55,381 bases of DNA from Pseudomonas sp. UBA4194 (GTDB lineage Bacteria > Pseudomonadota > Gammaproteobacteria > Pseudomonadales > Pseudomonadaceae), in NCBI RefSeq assembly GCF_002379585.1, contig NZ_DFUE01000005.1, forward strand, positions 1 to 55,381, in the 5' to 3' direction. Within the stretch, counting starts at the first letter, position 1. Every line of letters begins with the position of its first letter. The notes beneath the pieces were generated by a model that saw only the letters and a program-made list of their open reading frames with translations, did no database searches and was not told the origin of the DNA. Position numbers and translations under genes: made by a program. Shown in pieces: positions 25,966-35,567 of the stretch.

Positions 25966-28900
25966 ATGACCCTCCCCGCCCTACCCGATCCAGCACTAGA
26001 CGGTTTCCATCCCGCCGTACGCGCCTGGTTCCAGCACAGTTTCCCCGCCGTCACCCCGGCGCAGGCCCAGGCATGGCCGCTGATCCAGGCCGGGCAATCG
26101 ACGCTAATCGCCGCGCCCACCGGCTCCGGCAAGACCCTGACCGCTTTTCTCGCTGTGCTCGACGAACTGATACGCCAAGGCCTCGAACATCAAGGCCAGC
26201 TACCACCGTGCACCCAGGTGCTGTACATCTCGCCGCTCAAGGCCCTGTCCAACGACATCCAGCTGAACCTGCAACGCCCACTTGAAGGCATCAACGCTCA
26301 GCTCGTCACCCTGGGCCTGCCCCCAGTGCCCATCGTTGCCAGCGTGCGCACCGGAGACACCCCGCAGCGGGAGCGTGCTGCCATGCGCAAGCGTTCTCCG
26401 CATATCCTGGTGACCACGCCCGAATCGCTGTACGTATTGCTGGGTTCTGATTCCGGTCGCAGCATGCTGGCCGATGTCGGCACCGTGATCGTCGATGAAA
26501 TTCATGCCATTGCCGGCAGCAAACGCGGCAGCCACCTGGCCTTGAGCCTGGAGCGCCTGCAGGCGCTGTGCACGAGCCCATTGCGACGAATTGGTCTGTC
26601 AGCGACGCAGAAGCCCGTGGAGCAAGTCGCCCGCTTTCTCGCGGGCCACCAGCGCCCCTGCGCGATCGTCGACATCGGCCACGCCCGCCCTCGCGACCTG
26701 GCCATCGAAACGCCGCCCGTGCCACTGACCGCGGTGATGGCCAATGATGTCTGGGAGTTGGTCTACGACCGTCTGGCGCAACTCGCCCGGGAGCACCGCA
26801 CCACCCTGATATTCGTCAATACGCGCCGTTTGGCCGAGCGTATGGCCCGTCATCTGAGCGATCGTCTGAGCCGGGAGTCGGTGGCGGCCCACCACGGCAG
26901 CCTGGCCAAGGAACACCGACTCGACGCCGAACAGCGCCTCAAACGGGGCGAGTTGCAGGTGCTGGTCGCCACCGCATCCCTTGAACTGGGCATCGATATC
27001 GGCGATGTCGACCTGGTCTGCCAGATTGCCTCGCCTGGCTCGATCTCGGCGTTTCTGCAGCGTGTCGGCCGCTCTGGTCATCAGGTCGGCGGCACGCCCA
27101 AAGGCCGGCTGTTTGCGACCTCACGGGACGATCTGATCGAATGTGTGGCGCTGCTCGACGCCGTGCGTCGCGGTGAACTGGATATCTTGCACATCCCCAA
27201 CGCGCCGCTGGACGTGCTGGCGCAGCAGATCGTCGCCGAAGTCAGCTGCCAGGAATGGCCGGAACAGAAGCTGCTACAGATGTTTCGCAAGGCGACTCCC
27301 TACGCCCAGATGGATGAAAAGCACTATCAGGCCCTGCTCGGCATGCTCAGCGAAGGCTATAGCGGCCAGCAGGGCGTGCGGGGCGCCTATCTGCACCGCG
27401 ACAGCGTCACCGCGACGCTACGGGGCCGCCGAGGCAGCAAGCTCACTGCCGTGACCAGCGGTGGAGCCATTCCCGACAACGCCGACTACAACGTCATGCT
27501 CGATCCACAAGGGCTGAACATCGGCACCGTCAACGAAGACTTCGCAGTGGAAAGCATCGCTGGCGACATCTTCCAACTCGGCAACCGCTCCTACCGCATC
27601 TTGCGTATCGAAGGCGGCCGAGTGCGTGTCGAAGACGCTCAAGGCCAGCCGCCGAACATTCCGTTCTGGCTGGGCGAAGTGCCGGGCCGCAGCAACGAGT
27701 TGTCCGCTGCCGTTGCGCGGCTGCAGGCCGAGATCGATACGCGTCTGCAGGCCAGCGAGGGCGACACCGGGCCACTGGCCGTGTGGCTGGGCGAGGATCT
27801 GGGGCTGGACCGCGACAGCGCCGAGCAATTGCTGGATTACCTGGCGCGTACGCGCTCGGTGCTGGGCGCCCTGCCGTCTCAGCAGACGCTGGTGATGGAG
27901 CGTTTCTTCGATGAGTCCGGCGGCACCCAACTGATCATTCACAGCCCATTCGGCAGCCGCATCAATCGCGCCTGGGGTCTGGCGTTGCGCAAACGGTTCT
28001 GCCGCACCTTCAATTTCGAATTGCAGGCAGCGGCCAGCGAGGATGCCATCGTGCTGTCGCTGTCGACAAGTCACAGCTTCGCGCTGGAAGAGGTGTGGCG
28101 CTACCTGCACAGCAACAGCGCCGAGCATGTGCTTGTCCAGGCCTTGCTCGATGCGCCGCTGTTCGGCGTGCGCTGGCGCTGGAACGCAGCGACCGCGCTG
28201 GCATTGCCTCGCTATGCCGGTGGGCGCAAGGTGGCACCACAGCTGCAACGCATGAAGAGCGAGGACCTGATCGCCAGTGTCTTTCCCGACCAGATCGCCT
28301 GCCTGGAGAACATTGTCGGCGAGCGGGAGATTCCCGATCACCCGCTGGTCGAGCAGACTCTGGACGACTGCCTGCACGAAGCCATGGACAGCGAGAGTTG
28401 GCTAACGCTGCTGCGACGCATCGAAACGGGCGATATCCGCCTTCTCAGCCGCGATCTGCCCGCCCCGTCGCCACTGGCCGCGGCCATCCTCAACGCGCGC
28501 CCCTATGCATTTCTCGACGACGCGCCCCTGGAGGAGCGCCGCACCCAGGCGGTCCTCAACCGCCGCTGGAGCGAACCGCAATCGGCGGACGATCTAGGTG
28601 CCCTGGACTCCGATGCCATCAGCGCCGTCGAAACGCAAGCCTGGCCCGCCCCCGGCAGCCGCGACGAAATGCATGAAGCGCTGATGACGCTGGGCGCCGT
28701 TGCCGGCGAAGAAGTCGACCCGTCGTGGTCGGCACTGCTGGCTGGCCTGGCGGACTCGAGTCGCGCCACGCGCCTTGGACTCAGTGATGGGCGCCATCTG
28801 TGGGTAGCCCTGGAGCGCCTCGAAGGTTTGCAGACGCTTTACCCCCAAGCCCCCCTGTCGCCACCGCTGACCCCGTTACACCGGCTCGATCATGCCTGGG

Positions 28901-30255
28901 ACAAGGAAACTGCAGTACTGGAGTTGGTACGCTCACGGCTCAGCGGTTTCGGGCCCTTGCGGTTGGGCGAGGTGGCAGCGCCGTTGAACCTGCATCCGGC
29001 ACTGGTGGAGCAAGCGTTGATCCGCCTGGAAAGCGAAGGCTACGTGCTGCGCGGCGAGTTTCGCCCCGGCGTGCAGGAAACCCAATGGTGTGAGCGGCAT
29101 CTGCTGGCGCGTATTCATCGCTACACCGTCAAGCGCCTGCGCCGGGAAATCGAGCCGGTCAGCCTGCAGGATTTCATGCGTTTTCTACTCGACTGGCAAC
29201 ACCTGGCACCCAGCTCACGCTTGCAAGGCGAAGCGGCCCTGGGCGAGGTGCTGCAATTGCTGGAAGGCTACAGTGCTCCCGCCGCAGTCTGGGAGAGTGA
29301 TCTGCTGCCGGCGCGCCTCAAGGATTACAACCCACAATGGCTGGACCAGTCCTGCCGCAGTGGCAAGACCGTGTGGGCACGCCTGGCCGGCAGCGCCAAG
29401 GGCGCCACTCTCAAAGGCACGCCCATTGTGCTGCTGCCGCGCGCCCGGCTGGCCATCTGGCGCAGCCTGGCACCGCCCAGCGATCTGCAGGCGCTCTCGC
29501 TGCGGGCGCAGAAAGTCCACCAGGCGTTGCAGGAACAAGGCGCCATGTTCTTCGACGAATTGAGCCATGAAGCCCACCTGCTGCGTACCGAACTGGAAAA
29601 TGCGCTGCAGGAACTGGTCGCTGCAGGACTTGTAAATGCCGATAGCTTCGCTGGCCTGCGAGCCTTGATCACCCCTGCCAGCAAACGGCAGACACGCAGC
29701 AGCCGGCGCGGACGTGGCGCCTTCATCGGCGGCATGGACGACGCTGGACGCTGGGCATTGCTGCGACCGCCCGGTACCGCAGCCGACGATGTGGCTGAGC
29801 AAGTGGTGATGACGCTGCTGCGTCGATATGGCGTGGTGTTCTGGCGCTTGTTGCAGCGCGAAGCCGACTGGCTGCCCAGCTGGCGAGACCTGCTGCGCGC
29901 CTGTCACAGACTCGAAGCGCGCGGCGACATCCGCGGCGGGCGCTTCGTGAGTGGCTTGGCCGGCGAACAGTTCGCCTTGCCCGAAGCGATCCCGGTGCTG
30001 CGCGAGGTGCGCAAACGCCCATTGGACGGCAGCCTGGTCGCTGTCAGTGCCAGTGACCCACTGAATCTGGTCGGCACCCTGCTGCCGGTGGGCGCTGCCA
30101 ACGCTGAGGGCGCTCATCGGTTGGTGCCAGCACTGGCCAGCAACCGCATCGTCTATGCAGACGGCTTGCCCGCCGCCGCGCTGGTGGCGGGCAAGCCGGT
30201 GTTCTGGAGCGAGGAGACGGCGCCGCTTCGCGAGAAGCTGGTGCGCCATCCGTAA
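25966..30255 (+). CDS. lhr: Large ATP-dependent helicase Lhr
   Basis: The 1429-residue protein is a DEAD/DEAH superfamily 2 helicase with Walker A APTGSGKT near residue 50, DEIH near 177 and SATQKP motif III. Helicase motif VI is QRVGRSGH near 365, followed by the long Lhr winged-helix core and Lhr-type carboxyl-terminal domains to the end. E. coli Lhr (1538 residues) is a single-strand DNA-dependent 3'-5' helicase linked to DNA repair. The ATG at 25966 is placed by the conserved N-terminus; the ribosome site is weak. In other bacteria lhr is often beside a phosphoesterase gene (pdeM); none is seen here. Confidence 0.93.
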   Translation: MTLPALPDPALDGFHPAVRAWFQHSFPAVTPAQAQAWPLIQAGQSTLIAAPTGSGKTLTAFLAVLDELIRQGLEHQGQLPPCTQVLYISPLKALSNDIQLNLQRPLEGINAQLVTLGLPPVPIVASVRTGDTPQRERAAMRKRSPHILVTTPESLYVLLGSDSGRSMLADVGTVIVDEIHAIAGSKRGSHLALSLERLQALCTSPLRRIGLSATQKPVEQVARFLAGHQRPCAIVDIGHARPRDLAIETPPVPLTAVMANDVWELVYDRLAQLAREHRTTLIFVNTRRLAERMARHLSDRLSRESVAAHHGSLAKEHRLDAEQRLKRGELQVLVATASLELGIDIGDVDLVCQIASPGSISAFLQRVGRSGHQVGGTPKGRLFATSRDDLIECVALLDAVRRGELDILHIPNAPLDVLAQQIVAEVSCQEWPEQKLLQMFRKATPYAQMDEKHYQALLGMLSEGYSGQQGVRGAYLHRDSVTATLRGRRGSKLTAVTSGGAIPDNADYNVMLDPQGLNIGTVNEDFAVESIAGDIFQLGNRSYRILRIEGGRVRVEDAQGQPPNIPFWLGEVPGRSNELSAAVARLQAEIDTRLQASEGDTGPLAVWLGEDLGLDRDSAEQLLDYLARTRSVLGALPSQQTLVMERFFDESGGTQLIIHSPFGSRINRAWGLALRKRFCRTFNFELQAAASEDAIVLSLSTSHSFALEEVWRYLHSNSAEHVLVQALLDAPLFGVRWRWNAATALALPRYAGGRKVAPQLQRMKSEDLIASVFPDQIACLENIVGEREIPDHPLVEQTLDDCLHEAMDSESWLTLLRRIETGDIRLLSRDLPAPSPLAAAILNARPYAFLDDAPLEERRTQAVLNRRWSEPQSADDLGALDSDAISAVETQAWPAPGSRDEMHEALMTLGAVAGEEVDPSWSALLAGLADSSRATRLGLSDGRHLWVALERLEGLQTLYPQAPLSPPLTPLHRLDHAWDKETAVLELVRSRLSGFGPLRLGEVAAPLNLHPALVEQALIRLESEGYVLRGEFRPGVQETQWCERHLLARIHRYTVKRLRREIEPVSLQDFMRFLLDWQHLAPSSRLQGEAALGEVLQLLEGYSAPAAVWESDLLPARLKDYNPQWLDQSCRSGKTVWARLAGSAKGATLKGTPIVLLPRARLAIWRSLAPPSDLQALSLRAQKVHQALQEQGAMFFDELSHEAHLLRTELENALQELVAAGLVNADSFAGLRALITPASKRQTRSSRRGRGAFIGGMDDAGRWALLRPPGTAADDVAEQVVMTLLRRYGVVFWRLLQREADWLPSWRDLLRACHRLEARGDIRGGRFVSGLAGEQFALPEAIPVLREVRKRPLDGSLVAVSASDPLNLVGTLLPVGAANAEGAHRLVPALASNRIVYADGLPAAALVAGKPVFWSEETAPLREKLVRHP

Positions 30256-30279
30256 GCGCAGATTGGCCTGAGCTGTTGC

Positions 30280-30546
30280 TTACTGAGCGGCGCTCTTGCC
30301 AGCAAAACCACCAAAGCGCTTGTTGAAACCAGCGATACGGCCTTCCGCCTGAGTCTTGCGCTGCTGACCGGTATAGATCGGATGAGAAGCGCTGGACACG
30401 TCCAGGGCCACGTAAGGGTAAGTGTTGCCATCGCTGTGCTTGTGTGTGCGATCGGTGTCGGCGGTAGAGCCAATCAGGAAATACACGTCAGCGGCGGTGT
30501 CGTGAAACAGCACGGTGCGATAAGCGGGGTGGATTCCGGGTTTCAT
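30280..30546 (-). CDS. rpmE2: Type B (zinc-independent) 50S ribosomal protein L31
   Basis: The 88-residue protein has the type B L31 pattern: MKPGIHPAYRTVLFHDTA, the insertion containing SDGNTYPYVALDVSSASHP, and the HPIYTGQQRKTQAEGRI core. It lacks the CxxC zinc ligands of the main L31. Such paralogues replace zinc-binding L31 when zinc is scarce and are repressed by Zur. A matching palindrome lies 29 bases upstream of the start codon. The gene is convergent with lhr, with 24 bases between them. Confidence 0.95.
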   Translation of the reverse strand: MKPGIHPAYRTVLFHDTAADVYFLIGSTADTDRTHKHSDGNTYPYVALDVSSASHPIYTGQQRKTQAEGRIAGFNKRFGGFAGKSAAQ

Positions 30547-30574
30547 GGAAGCGTCTCCTGAGCAATGAATGACT

Positions 30575-30589
30575 TGTTATATCATAACA
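30575..30589. promoter_or_regulatory. Zur-type operator of rpmE2
   Basis: TGTTAT-ATC-ATAACA is a perfect palindrome about the ATC centre and sits in AT-rich flanks (ACT...TTT). It agrees with the gamma-proteobacterial Zur site (GTTATAxTATAAC type) and is 29 bases upstream of the rpmE2 start, where a bound repressor would block transcription. The link to Zur is from family knowledge and has not been tested here. Confidence 0.8.
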
Positions 30590-30727
30590 TTTATTGCCCG
30601 TACACTTCTGAAGCTTTCTTCATGTGAGGCTTGCCGCCGGCTCCGCGCCTGTCGCAAATGCCTTGATCGGATATAGTCCAAACGACCGACAGGCCGAACC
30701 GAGCCTGAGCCTCTGAAAGGAAACCGT

Positions 30728-32347
30728 ATGAGCCTATCGCTGCTGAGCCGCTACGCCTTCTTCGTCGCGTGCGTGGTGTTCACACTTGCCTGCATCCCCT
30801 TCATGCACCACGAATGGCTCTGGCCGTTCGCCCTGACCACAGGGGTGCTGAGCGTGATCGGTGTGTTCGACCTGCTGCAGACTCGCCATGCCGTGCGCCG
30901 CAACTACCCGATACTGGGCAACATCCGCTACCTGGTGGAAGGCATCCGTCCAGAGATTCGCCAGTACCTGCTGGAATCCGACAGCGACGCCCTACCCTTC
31001 TCGCGCGCGCAGCGGTCGCTGGTGTATTCCCGTGCCAAGAACGAAACGTCCGACAAGCCTTTCGGTACGCTGATCGACGTCTATCAAACCGGTTTCGAAT
31101 TCATCGGTCACTCCATGCGGCCTGCGGCACTGAGCGATCCCAGCGCATTTCGGGTGACGGTGGGCGGCCCACAATGCAGGCAACCGTACTCGGCCTCGGT
31201 CTTCAATATTTCCGCGATGAGCTTCGGCTCACTCAGTGCCAACGCCATCCGCGCCTTGAACCAGGGGGCCAAGCTGGGCAACTTCGCCCACGACACTGGC
31301 GAAGGCAGTATCAGCCCCTACCACCGCGAACACGGTGGCGATTTGACCTGGGAGCTGGGCAGCGGCTATTTCGGCTGCCGTACCAGTGACGGCCACTTCG
31401 ATCCGGAGCGCTTTGCCAAACAGGCTCAGGACCCGCAGGTACGAATGATCGAAATCAAGATGAGCCAAGGCGCCAAGCCTGGCCACGGTGGCATCTTGCC
31501 CAAGCACAAGGTAACACCCGAGATCGCGGCGACCCGCGGCATTCCCCTGGGCGAGGACTGCGTCTCGCCTTCGCGCCACAGTGCGTTCAACACCCCTCTG
31601 GAGCTGATGCAGTTCATCGCCCAACTGCGTGAACTGTCCGGTGGCAAGCCGGTGGGGTTCAAGTTCTGCCTGGGCCATCCCTGGGAGTTCATGGGGATTG
31701 CCAAGGCCATGCTGGAAACCGGCATCCTGCCGGACTTTATCGTGGTCGACGGCAAGGAAGGGGGTACAGGCGCCGCGCCTGTAGAGTTCACCGATCACAT
31801 CGGCGTGCCGATGCGCGAGGGCTTGCTGTTCGTTCACAACACCTTGGTAGGGCTCAATCTGCGCGACAAGATCAAGCTCGGTGCCAGCGGCAAGATCGTC
31901 AGCGCCTTCGATATTGCCAGCGTGCTGGCTATCGGTGCGGACTGGGCCAACTCGGCGCGCGGGTTCATGTTCGCCATCGGTTGCATTCAGTCACAAAGTT
32001 GCCACACCAACAAATGTCCCACGGGCGTGGCCACTCAGGACGCCCTCCGCCAACGCGCGCTGGTCGTTCCCGACAAGGCACAGCGCGTGTTCAATTTCCA
32101 CCGCAGTACCCTTAAAGCACTGGCCGAAATGCTCGCGGCCGCGGGTCTTGAGCACCCTTCCCAACTGGAAGCCAAACATCTGGTACGACGCATGTCGGCC
32201 ACTGAAATCAAGCTGTTCTCGCAGCTGCACCTCTTCCTCAAGCCTGGCGAACTGCTGACAGGCGAAGCTGGCGGCGAGTTCTACCAACGCATGTGGGCCA
32301 TGGCACGCGCCGACAGTTTCGATGCCAACGAGGCGGTTGCCGCATAA
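30728..32347 (+). CDS. FMN-binding glutamate synthase family protein
   Basis: A 539-residue protein with two N-terminal membrane helices (about 7-45) followed by a domain like the FMN-binding synthase half of glutamate synthase (about 100-500). It contains ISAMSFGSLSANAIRALNQGA, the active barrel stretch VDGKEGGTGAAPVEF and the iron-sulfur cysteines in IQSQSCHTNKCPTGVATQD. No glutaminase domain is present, so it is not a complete GltB. Stand-alone membrane-bound members of this family are widespread, with no agreed function. A GAAAGGAAA ribosome site supports the start. Confidence 0.88.
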   Translation: MSLSLLSRYAFFVACVVFTLACIPFMHHEWLWPFALTTGVLSVIGVFDLLQTRHAVRRNYPILGNIRYLVEGIRPEIRQYLLESDSDALPFSRAQRSLVYSRAKNETSDKPFGTLIDVYQTGFEFIGHSMRPAALSDPSAFRVTVGGPQCRQPYSASVFNISAMSFGSLSANAIRALNQGAKLGNFAHDTGEGSISPYHREHGGDLTWELGSGYFGCRTSDGHFDPERFAKQAQDPQVRMIEIKMSQGAKPGHGGILPKHKVTPEIAATRGIPLGEDCVSPSRHSAFNTPLELMQFIAQLRELSGGKPVGFKFCLGHPWEFMGIAKAMLETGILPDFIVVDGKEGGTGAAPVEFTDHIGVPMREGLLFVHNTLVGLNLRDKIKLGASGKIVSAFDIASVLAIGADWANSARGFMFAIGCIQSQSCHTNKCPTGVATQDALRQRALVVPDKAQRVFNFHRSTLKALAEMLAAAGLEHPSQLEAKHLVRRMSATEIKLFSQLHLFLKPGELLTGEAGGEFYQRMWAMARADSFDANEAVAA

Positions 32348-32502
32348 CAGCGTTGTGACATTCGGTAATACCCAAACTTTTGCAATTGATTGCGAAAGCC
32401 GCCACCCTGCGCGCCGCTGATCGATAATGGCCGCGCGTGGGGGAACCTCCCTTGCCGCTGGCCTATCCCTACTACATATTTCTTGTGCAAGAGCCCGCCG
32501 CC

Positions 32503-33648
32503 ATGACTAACGATCGAGACCATCGGATCGATTTCTATCGGGGTTTGGCATTGATCTTCATATTCTGGGATCACATACCGCAAAATCCGCTCGCCAGCTT
32601 CACCCTGCGCAATTTCGGCTTCAGCGATGCTGCCGAGGTATTCGTGTTCCTGGCCGGCTACGCGGCGGTGCTGGCCTACGGCAAGATCGCCCTGCGCGAC
32701 GGCTACCTGGTGGCCAGCGTGCGCATCCTCAGGCGCGCCTGGGTGCTCTATGTGGTGCACATCTTCCTGCTGGCGGTGCTGATGGGGATCATTTTTGTAG
32801 CCAACAATCATGTCGAAACCCGAGACATGATTCAGGAAATGAACCTGTCATATTTCGTCGCCAACCCTCAGCAAGCGATGGTCGATGAGTTGCTGCTGCG
32901 CTTCAAGCCCAACCTGATGGACCCGCTACCGCTTTACATCGTGCTGCTGGCCGGATTGCCAATCATGTTGCCGCTGCTGATCAAGCGTCCTGGACACGCT
33001 ATTGCCCTGTCCCTGGCCCTGTACGGGCTGGTGCAGTGGCAGGGCTGGAACATTCCCGCCCACGACAACGGCCTGTGGTATTTCAACCCCCTGGCCTGGC
33101 AGGTGCTGTTCGTGCTCGGCGGTGCGGCGGCGCTGCACTCCAGAGCCTCCACGCCCGCGGCCTCGGTCAGATCGCTTGGCCAACAACCTTTGTTCGTGGC
33201 CAGCGCCGGCGTCGTGGTGATCAGCGCGCTGTTGGCAATCGTTGCACGGTGGCCTGAACTGCAGGAGGCCCTGGTGCCATCCTGGATGACCGAGTTGCTC
33301 TACCCGGTCGACAAGACCAACCTGGCGTTATCCCGACTGGTGCACTTCGTTGCCCTGGCGTATTGCGCAGCCAAGCTCATCCCTCAGGGCCCCTGGGTCC
33401 AGCATTGGTCGGTGCGCAAGGTCGGACTGATGGGCCGCTATTCCCTGGAGGTGTTCTGTCTAGGCGTAGTGTTGGCACCATTGGCCGATATGGCCAATGC
33501 GTTGGCGGACGATAGCCTGGTCATGCAACTGGCCAGCGCCATGGCAGGCGTCGGCCTGATGCTGGCTTTGGCCGAATGGCTGGATTTGAATAAACGGCTG
33601 GGGCGCCCGACCGTCGCGGCCGCCCCAGTACTGCCCAAACGCGCTTGA
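32503..33648 (+). CDS. OpgC-domain integral membrane protein
   Basis: A 381-residue protein with about ten membrane helices, starting MTNDRDHRIDFYRGLALIFI, a hallmark of OpgC/acyltransferase-3 type proteins in which the Arg and Asp of RxxxDFxRG lie at the membrane face. E. coli OpgC adds succinyl groups to osmoregulated periplasmic glucans. Whether this one modifies glucans or another glycan is uncertain. The start at 32503 is preferred over upstream codons because it gives the conserved N-terminus. Its stop codon is directly next to the stop of convergent nadA, with no base between. Confidence 0.82.
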   Translation: MTNDRDHRIDFYRGLALIFIFWDHIPQNPLASFTLRNFGFSDAAEVFVFLAGYAAVLAYGKIALRDGYLVASVRILRRAWVLYVVHIFLLAVLMGIIFVANNHVETRDMIQEMNLSYFVANPQQAMVDELLLRFKPNLMDPLPLYIVLLAGLPIMLPLLIKRPGHAIALSLALYGLVQWQGWNIPAHDNGLWYFNPLAWQVLFVLGGAAALHSRASTPAASVRSLGQQPLFVASAGVVVISALLAIVARWPELQEALVPSWMTELLYPVDKTNLALSRLVHFVALAYCAAKLIPQGPWVQHWSVRKVGLMGRYSLEVFCLGVVLAPLADMANALADDSLVMQLASAMAGVGLMLALAEWLDLNKRLGRPTVAAAPVLPKRA

Positions 33649-34707
33649 TCAGGCGTTGCCGGCCAGTTTCAGGCGGGCGGCTTGTGTGAAATCCAGCATG
33701 CGCTTGAGCGGCCGGATTGCATGGGGAATGACGGCCGGATCGACGAAAATCTCGCCGCTGCCGTGGCGCAAGCAATCGAGCGTGCGCTCCAGGGTGTTCA
33801 TGGCCATCCACGGGCAATGGGCGCAGCTGCGACAGGCCGCGCCATTACCCGCCGTGGGTGCCTCGATCAGGATCTTGTCCGGTACCGCCTGCTGCATCTT
33901 GTAGAAGATGCCTCGATCGGTGGCCACGATCAGGGTCCGGTGCGGCAAGGCTTTCGCCGCTGCGATCAATTGGCTGGTAGAGCCTACGGCATCGGCCAGG
34001 GCAATCACCGCTTCGGGTGACTCGGGGTGCACGAGGATCGCCGCGTCCGGGTACACCGCACGCATGTCCTCGAGTTGCCGCGATTTGAACTCCTCATGAA
34101 CGATGCACGCCCCGTCCCAGAGCAGCATGTCCGCGCCGGTGTGCTTCTGGATGTAGTTGCCCAGATGTTTGTCAGGCGCCCAGATGATCTTCTCGCCGTT
34201 GTCCATCAGGCTTTCGACGATCTCCACCGCGCAGCTGGAGGTTACCACCCAGTCCGCACGCGCTTTCACTGCGGCCGAGGTATTGGCATACACCACCACG
34301 GTGCGCTCCGGGTGCTTGTCGCAGAATGCCGAGAACTCCTCAACCGGGCAGCCCAGGTCCAGCGAACAAGTGGCTTCCAGGGTCGGCATCAACACGCGCT
34401 TTTCCGGATTGAGGATTTTCGCCGTCTCACCCATGAACCGCACACCCGCCACCACCACGGTCTTGGCCGCATGCTGGTTGCCGAAGCGGGCCATCTCCAG
34501 GGAGTCGGACACGCAACCCCCAGTCTCTTCGGCCAAAGCCTGGATCACCGGATCGCAGTAATAGTGGGCCACCAGCACGGCGTCCTGAGCCTTGAGCTCG
34601 GCGGCGATGGCGGATCGGTAGTCGGCTTCCTGTTCAGGTGTCAGCGGCTTAGGCTGCTTGGCATCCAGGTGAGCCTGAACCAGGAGGCGTTCGGATATCT
34701 GCGTCAT
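33649..34707 (-). CDS. nadA: Quinolinate synthase NadA
   Basis: A 352-residue enzyme of NAD biosynthesis that condenses iminoaspartate with dihydroxyacetone phosphate. Recognisable stretches are VAHYYCDPVIQALAEETGGC, VVAGVRFMGETAKILNPEKR, the first iron-sulfur cysteine in LEATCSLDLGCP, and the last ligands near GAACRSCAHCPWMAMN. These cysteines bind the [4Fe-4S] cluster. Length agrees with E. coli NadA. Its promoter must lie in 34708-34828, beyond which a terminator separates it from the T6SS remnant. It is convergent with the OpgC-type gene. Confidence 0.95.
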   Translation of the reverse strand: MTQISERLLVQAHLDAKQPKPLTPEQEADYRSAIAAELKAQDAVLVAHYYCDPVIQALAEETGGCVSDSLEMARFGNQHAAKTVVVAGVRFMGETAKILNPEKRVLMPTLEATCSLDLGCPVEEFSAFCDKHPERTVVVYANTSAAVKARADWVVTSSCAVEIVESLMDNGEKIIWAPDKHLGNYIQKHTGADMLLWDGACIVHEEFKSRQLEDMRAVYPDAAILVHPESPEAVIALADAVGSTSQLIAAAKALPHRTLIVATDRGIFYKMQQAVPDKILIEAPTAGNGAACRSCAHCPWMAMNTLERTLDCLRHGSGEIFVDPAVIPHAIRPLKRMLDFTQAARLKLAGNA

Positions 34708-34828
34708 GAGGCAAGACCTGCGGGCGCTGGTGCGCGAGAGTCGAGTATACCACCCGGGCGGACACGAGCCTGGGGAGTGGATACCCCGAGTTTATTAGGG
34801 TTTTTCAGGGCTGGCGCAGGCTACAGAT

Positions 34829-34853
34829 AAAACCGTTGGATTCCAACGGTTTT
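34829..34853. terminator. Terminator between the T6SS remnant and nadA
   Basis: AAAACCGTTGG (34829-34839) pairs perfectly with CCAACGGTTTT (34843-34853), loop ATT. On the minus strand it lies 12 bases after the OmpA-tail stop codon, so it is the original terminator of the T6SS-related transcript. Confidence 0.85.
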
Positions 34854-34864
34854 CACGTACTCAC

Positions 34865-35565
34865 CTACAACGACGCCGCGCAGCCACCTTCTACCGCGAC
34901 CAGGCGAATATCCACCCGCCGATTCAAGCCCTGCCCGGCCATCGCCACGTTACCTTCCAGCGGCTATCCGGCAGTCGCCACCCAGGCTTCAGCGCGATGG
35001 ACGAGCCGGGCGTGGAGCGCTCGACCAGACCCATCATCTGTTGACGCAACGCCATCAGCGGCACGATATCCGTTCCTGTCACAAGCACCAGCAGATCGTG
35101 CAGACGCTCGAGGCCAGCCTGGGCTTCATTCAGGCTCCGGGCCTGTGACCTGAGGGCGGCCTGACCGCTGCGCAACCCCTGAAGCTGCGCCTGCGGCCCT
35201 TCGCTGCCCGTCGTGCGCAAGGCCGTGTGCAGGCTCACCCCCAACACCTGTTGAGAGCGCCGGCCGCAACGGCGGCGCTGCCATAAATCGGTTTCTCGTG
35301 CGGCGTCCCAGGCGTCAGCGGCCTGGTGCCCGCCCACATAGACGATCCAACGCACGAACAGCAGCACGGCCCATACCAGTGCCGGCAGCACCAACCCTAT
35401 CGCCCACGAACGTCCCGGTGGTTGATCGGGCCCCTGATCGGCAAACAGCCACACCTGTGCAACGCCAACTATCAGCAGCACCAGCAGCAGGGTAAGCCAA
35501 CGCCACAACCGAGGGCTGTCGGGGCGCCACGCCGGCGCAGGCACATGATCCAGTCTGACCGCCAT
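34865..35565 (-). pseudogene. T6SS-associated membrane protein with an out-of-frame OmpA C-terminus
   Basis: The frame opens at 35565 (MAVRLDHVPAPAWRPDSPRL), three bases beyond the PAAR stop, with two membrane helices at about 22-41 and 53-73 and then a charged helical region. It ends at 34924 after DSRWKVTWRWPGRA. Shifting frame at about 34955 gives PLEGNVAMAGQGLNRRVDIR followed by LVAVEGGCAASL and a stop at 34865-34867. That is the C-terminal end of an OmpA-like domain, closely resembling the end of the intact OmpA-domain protein at 37556-39304 (GRTANRRVDIRLLPHAGGC). The body of an OmpA domain is missing. I read this as a deletion plus frameshift; the truncated 213-residue product could still be made. 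Confidence 0.65.
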
Positions 35566-35567
35566 GA

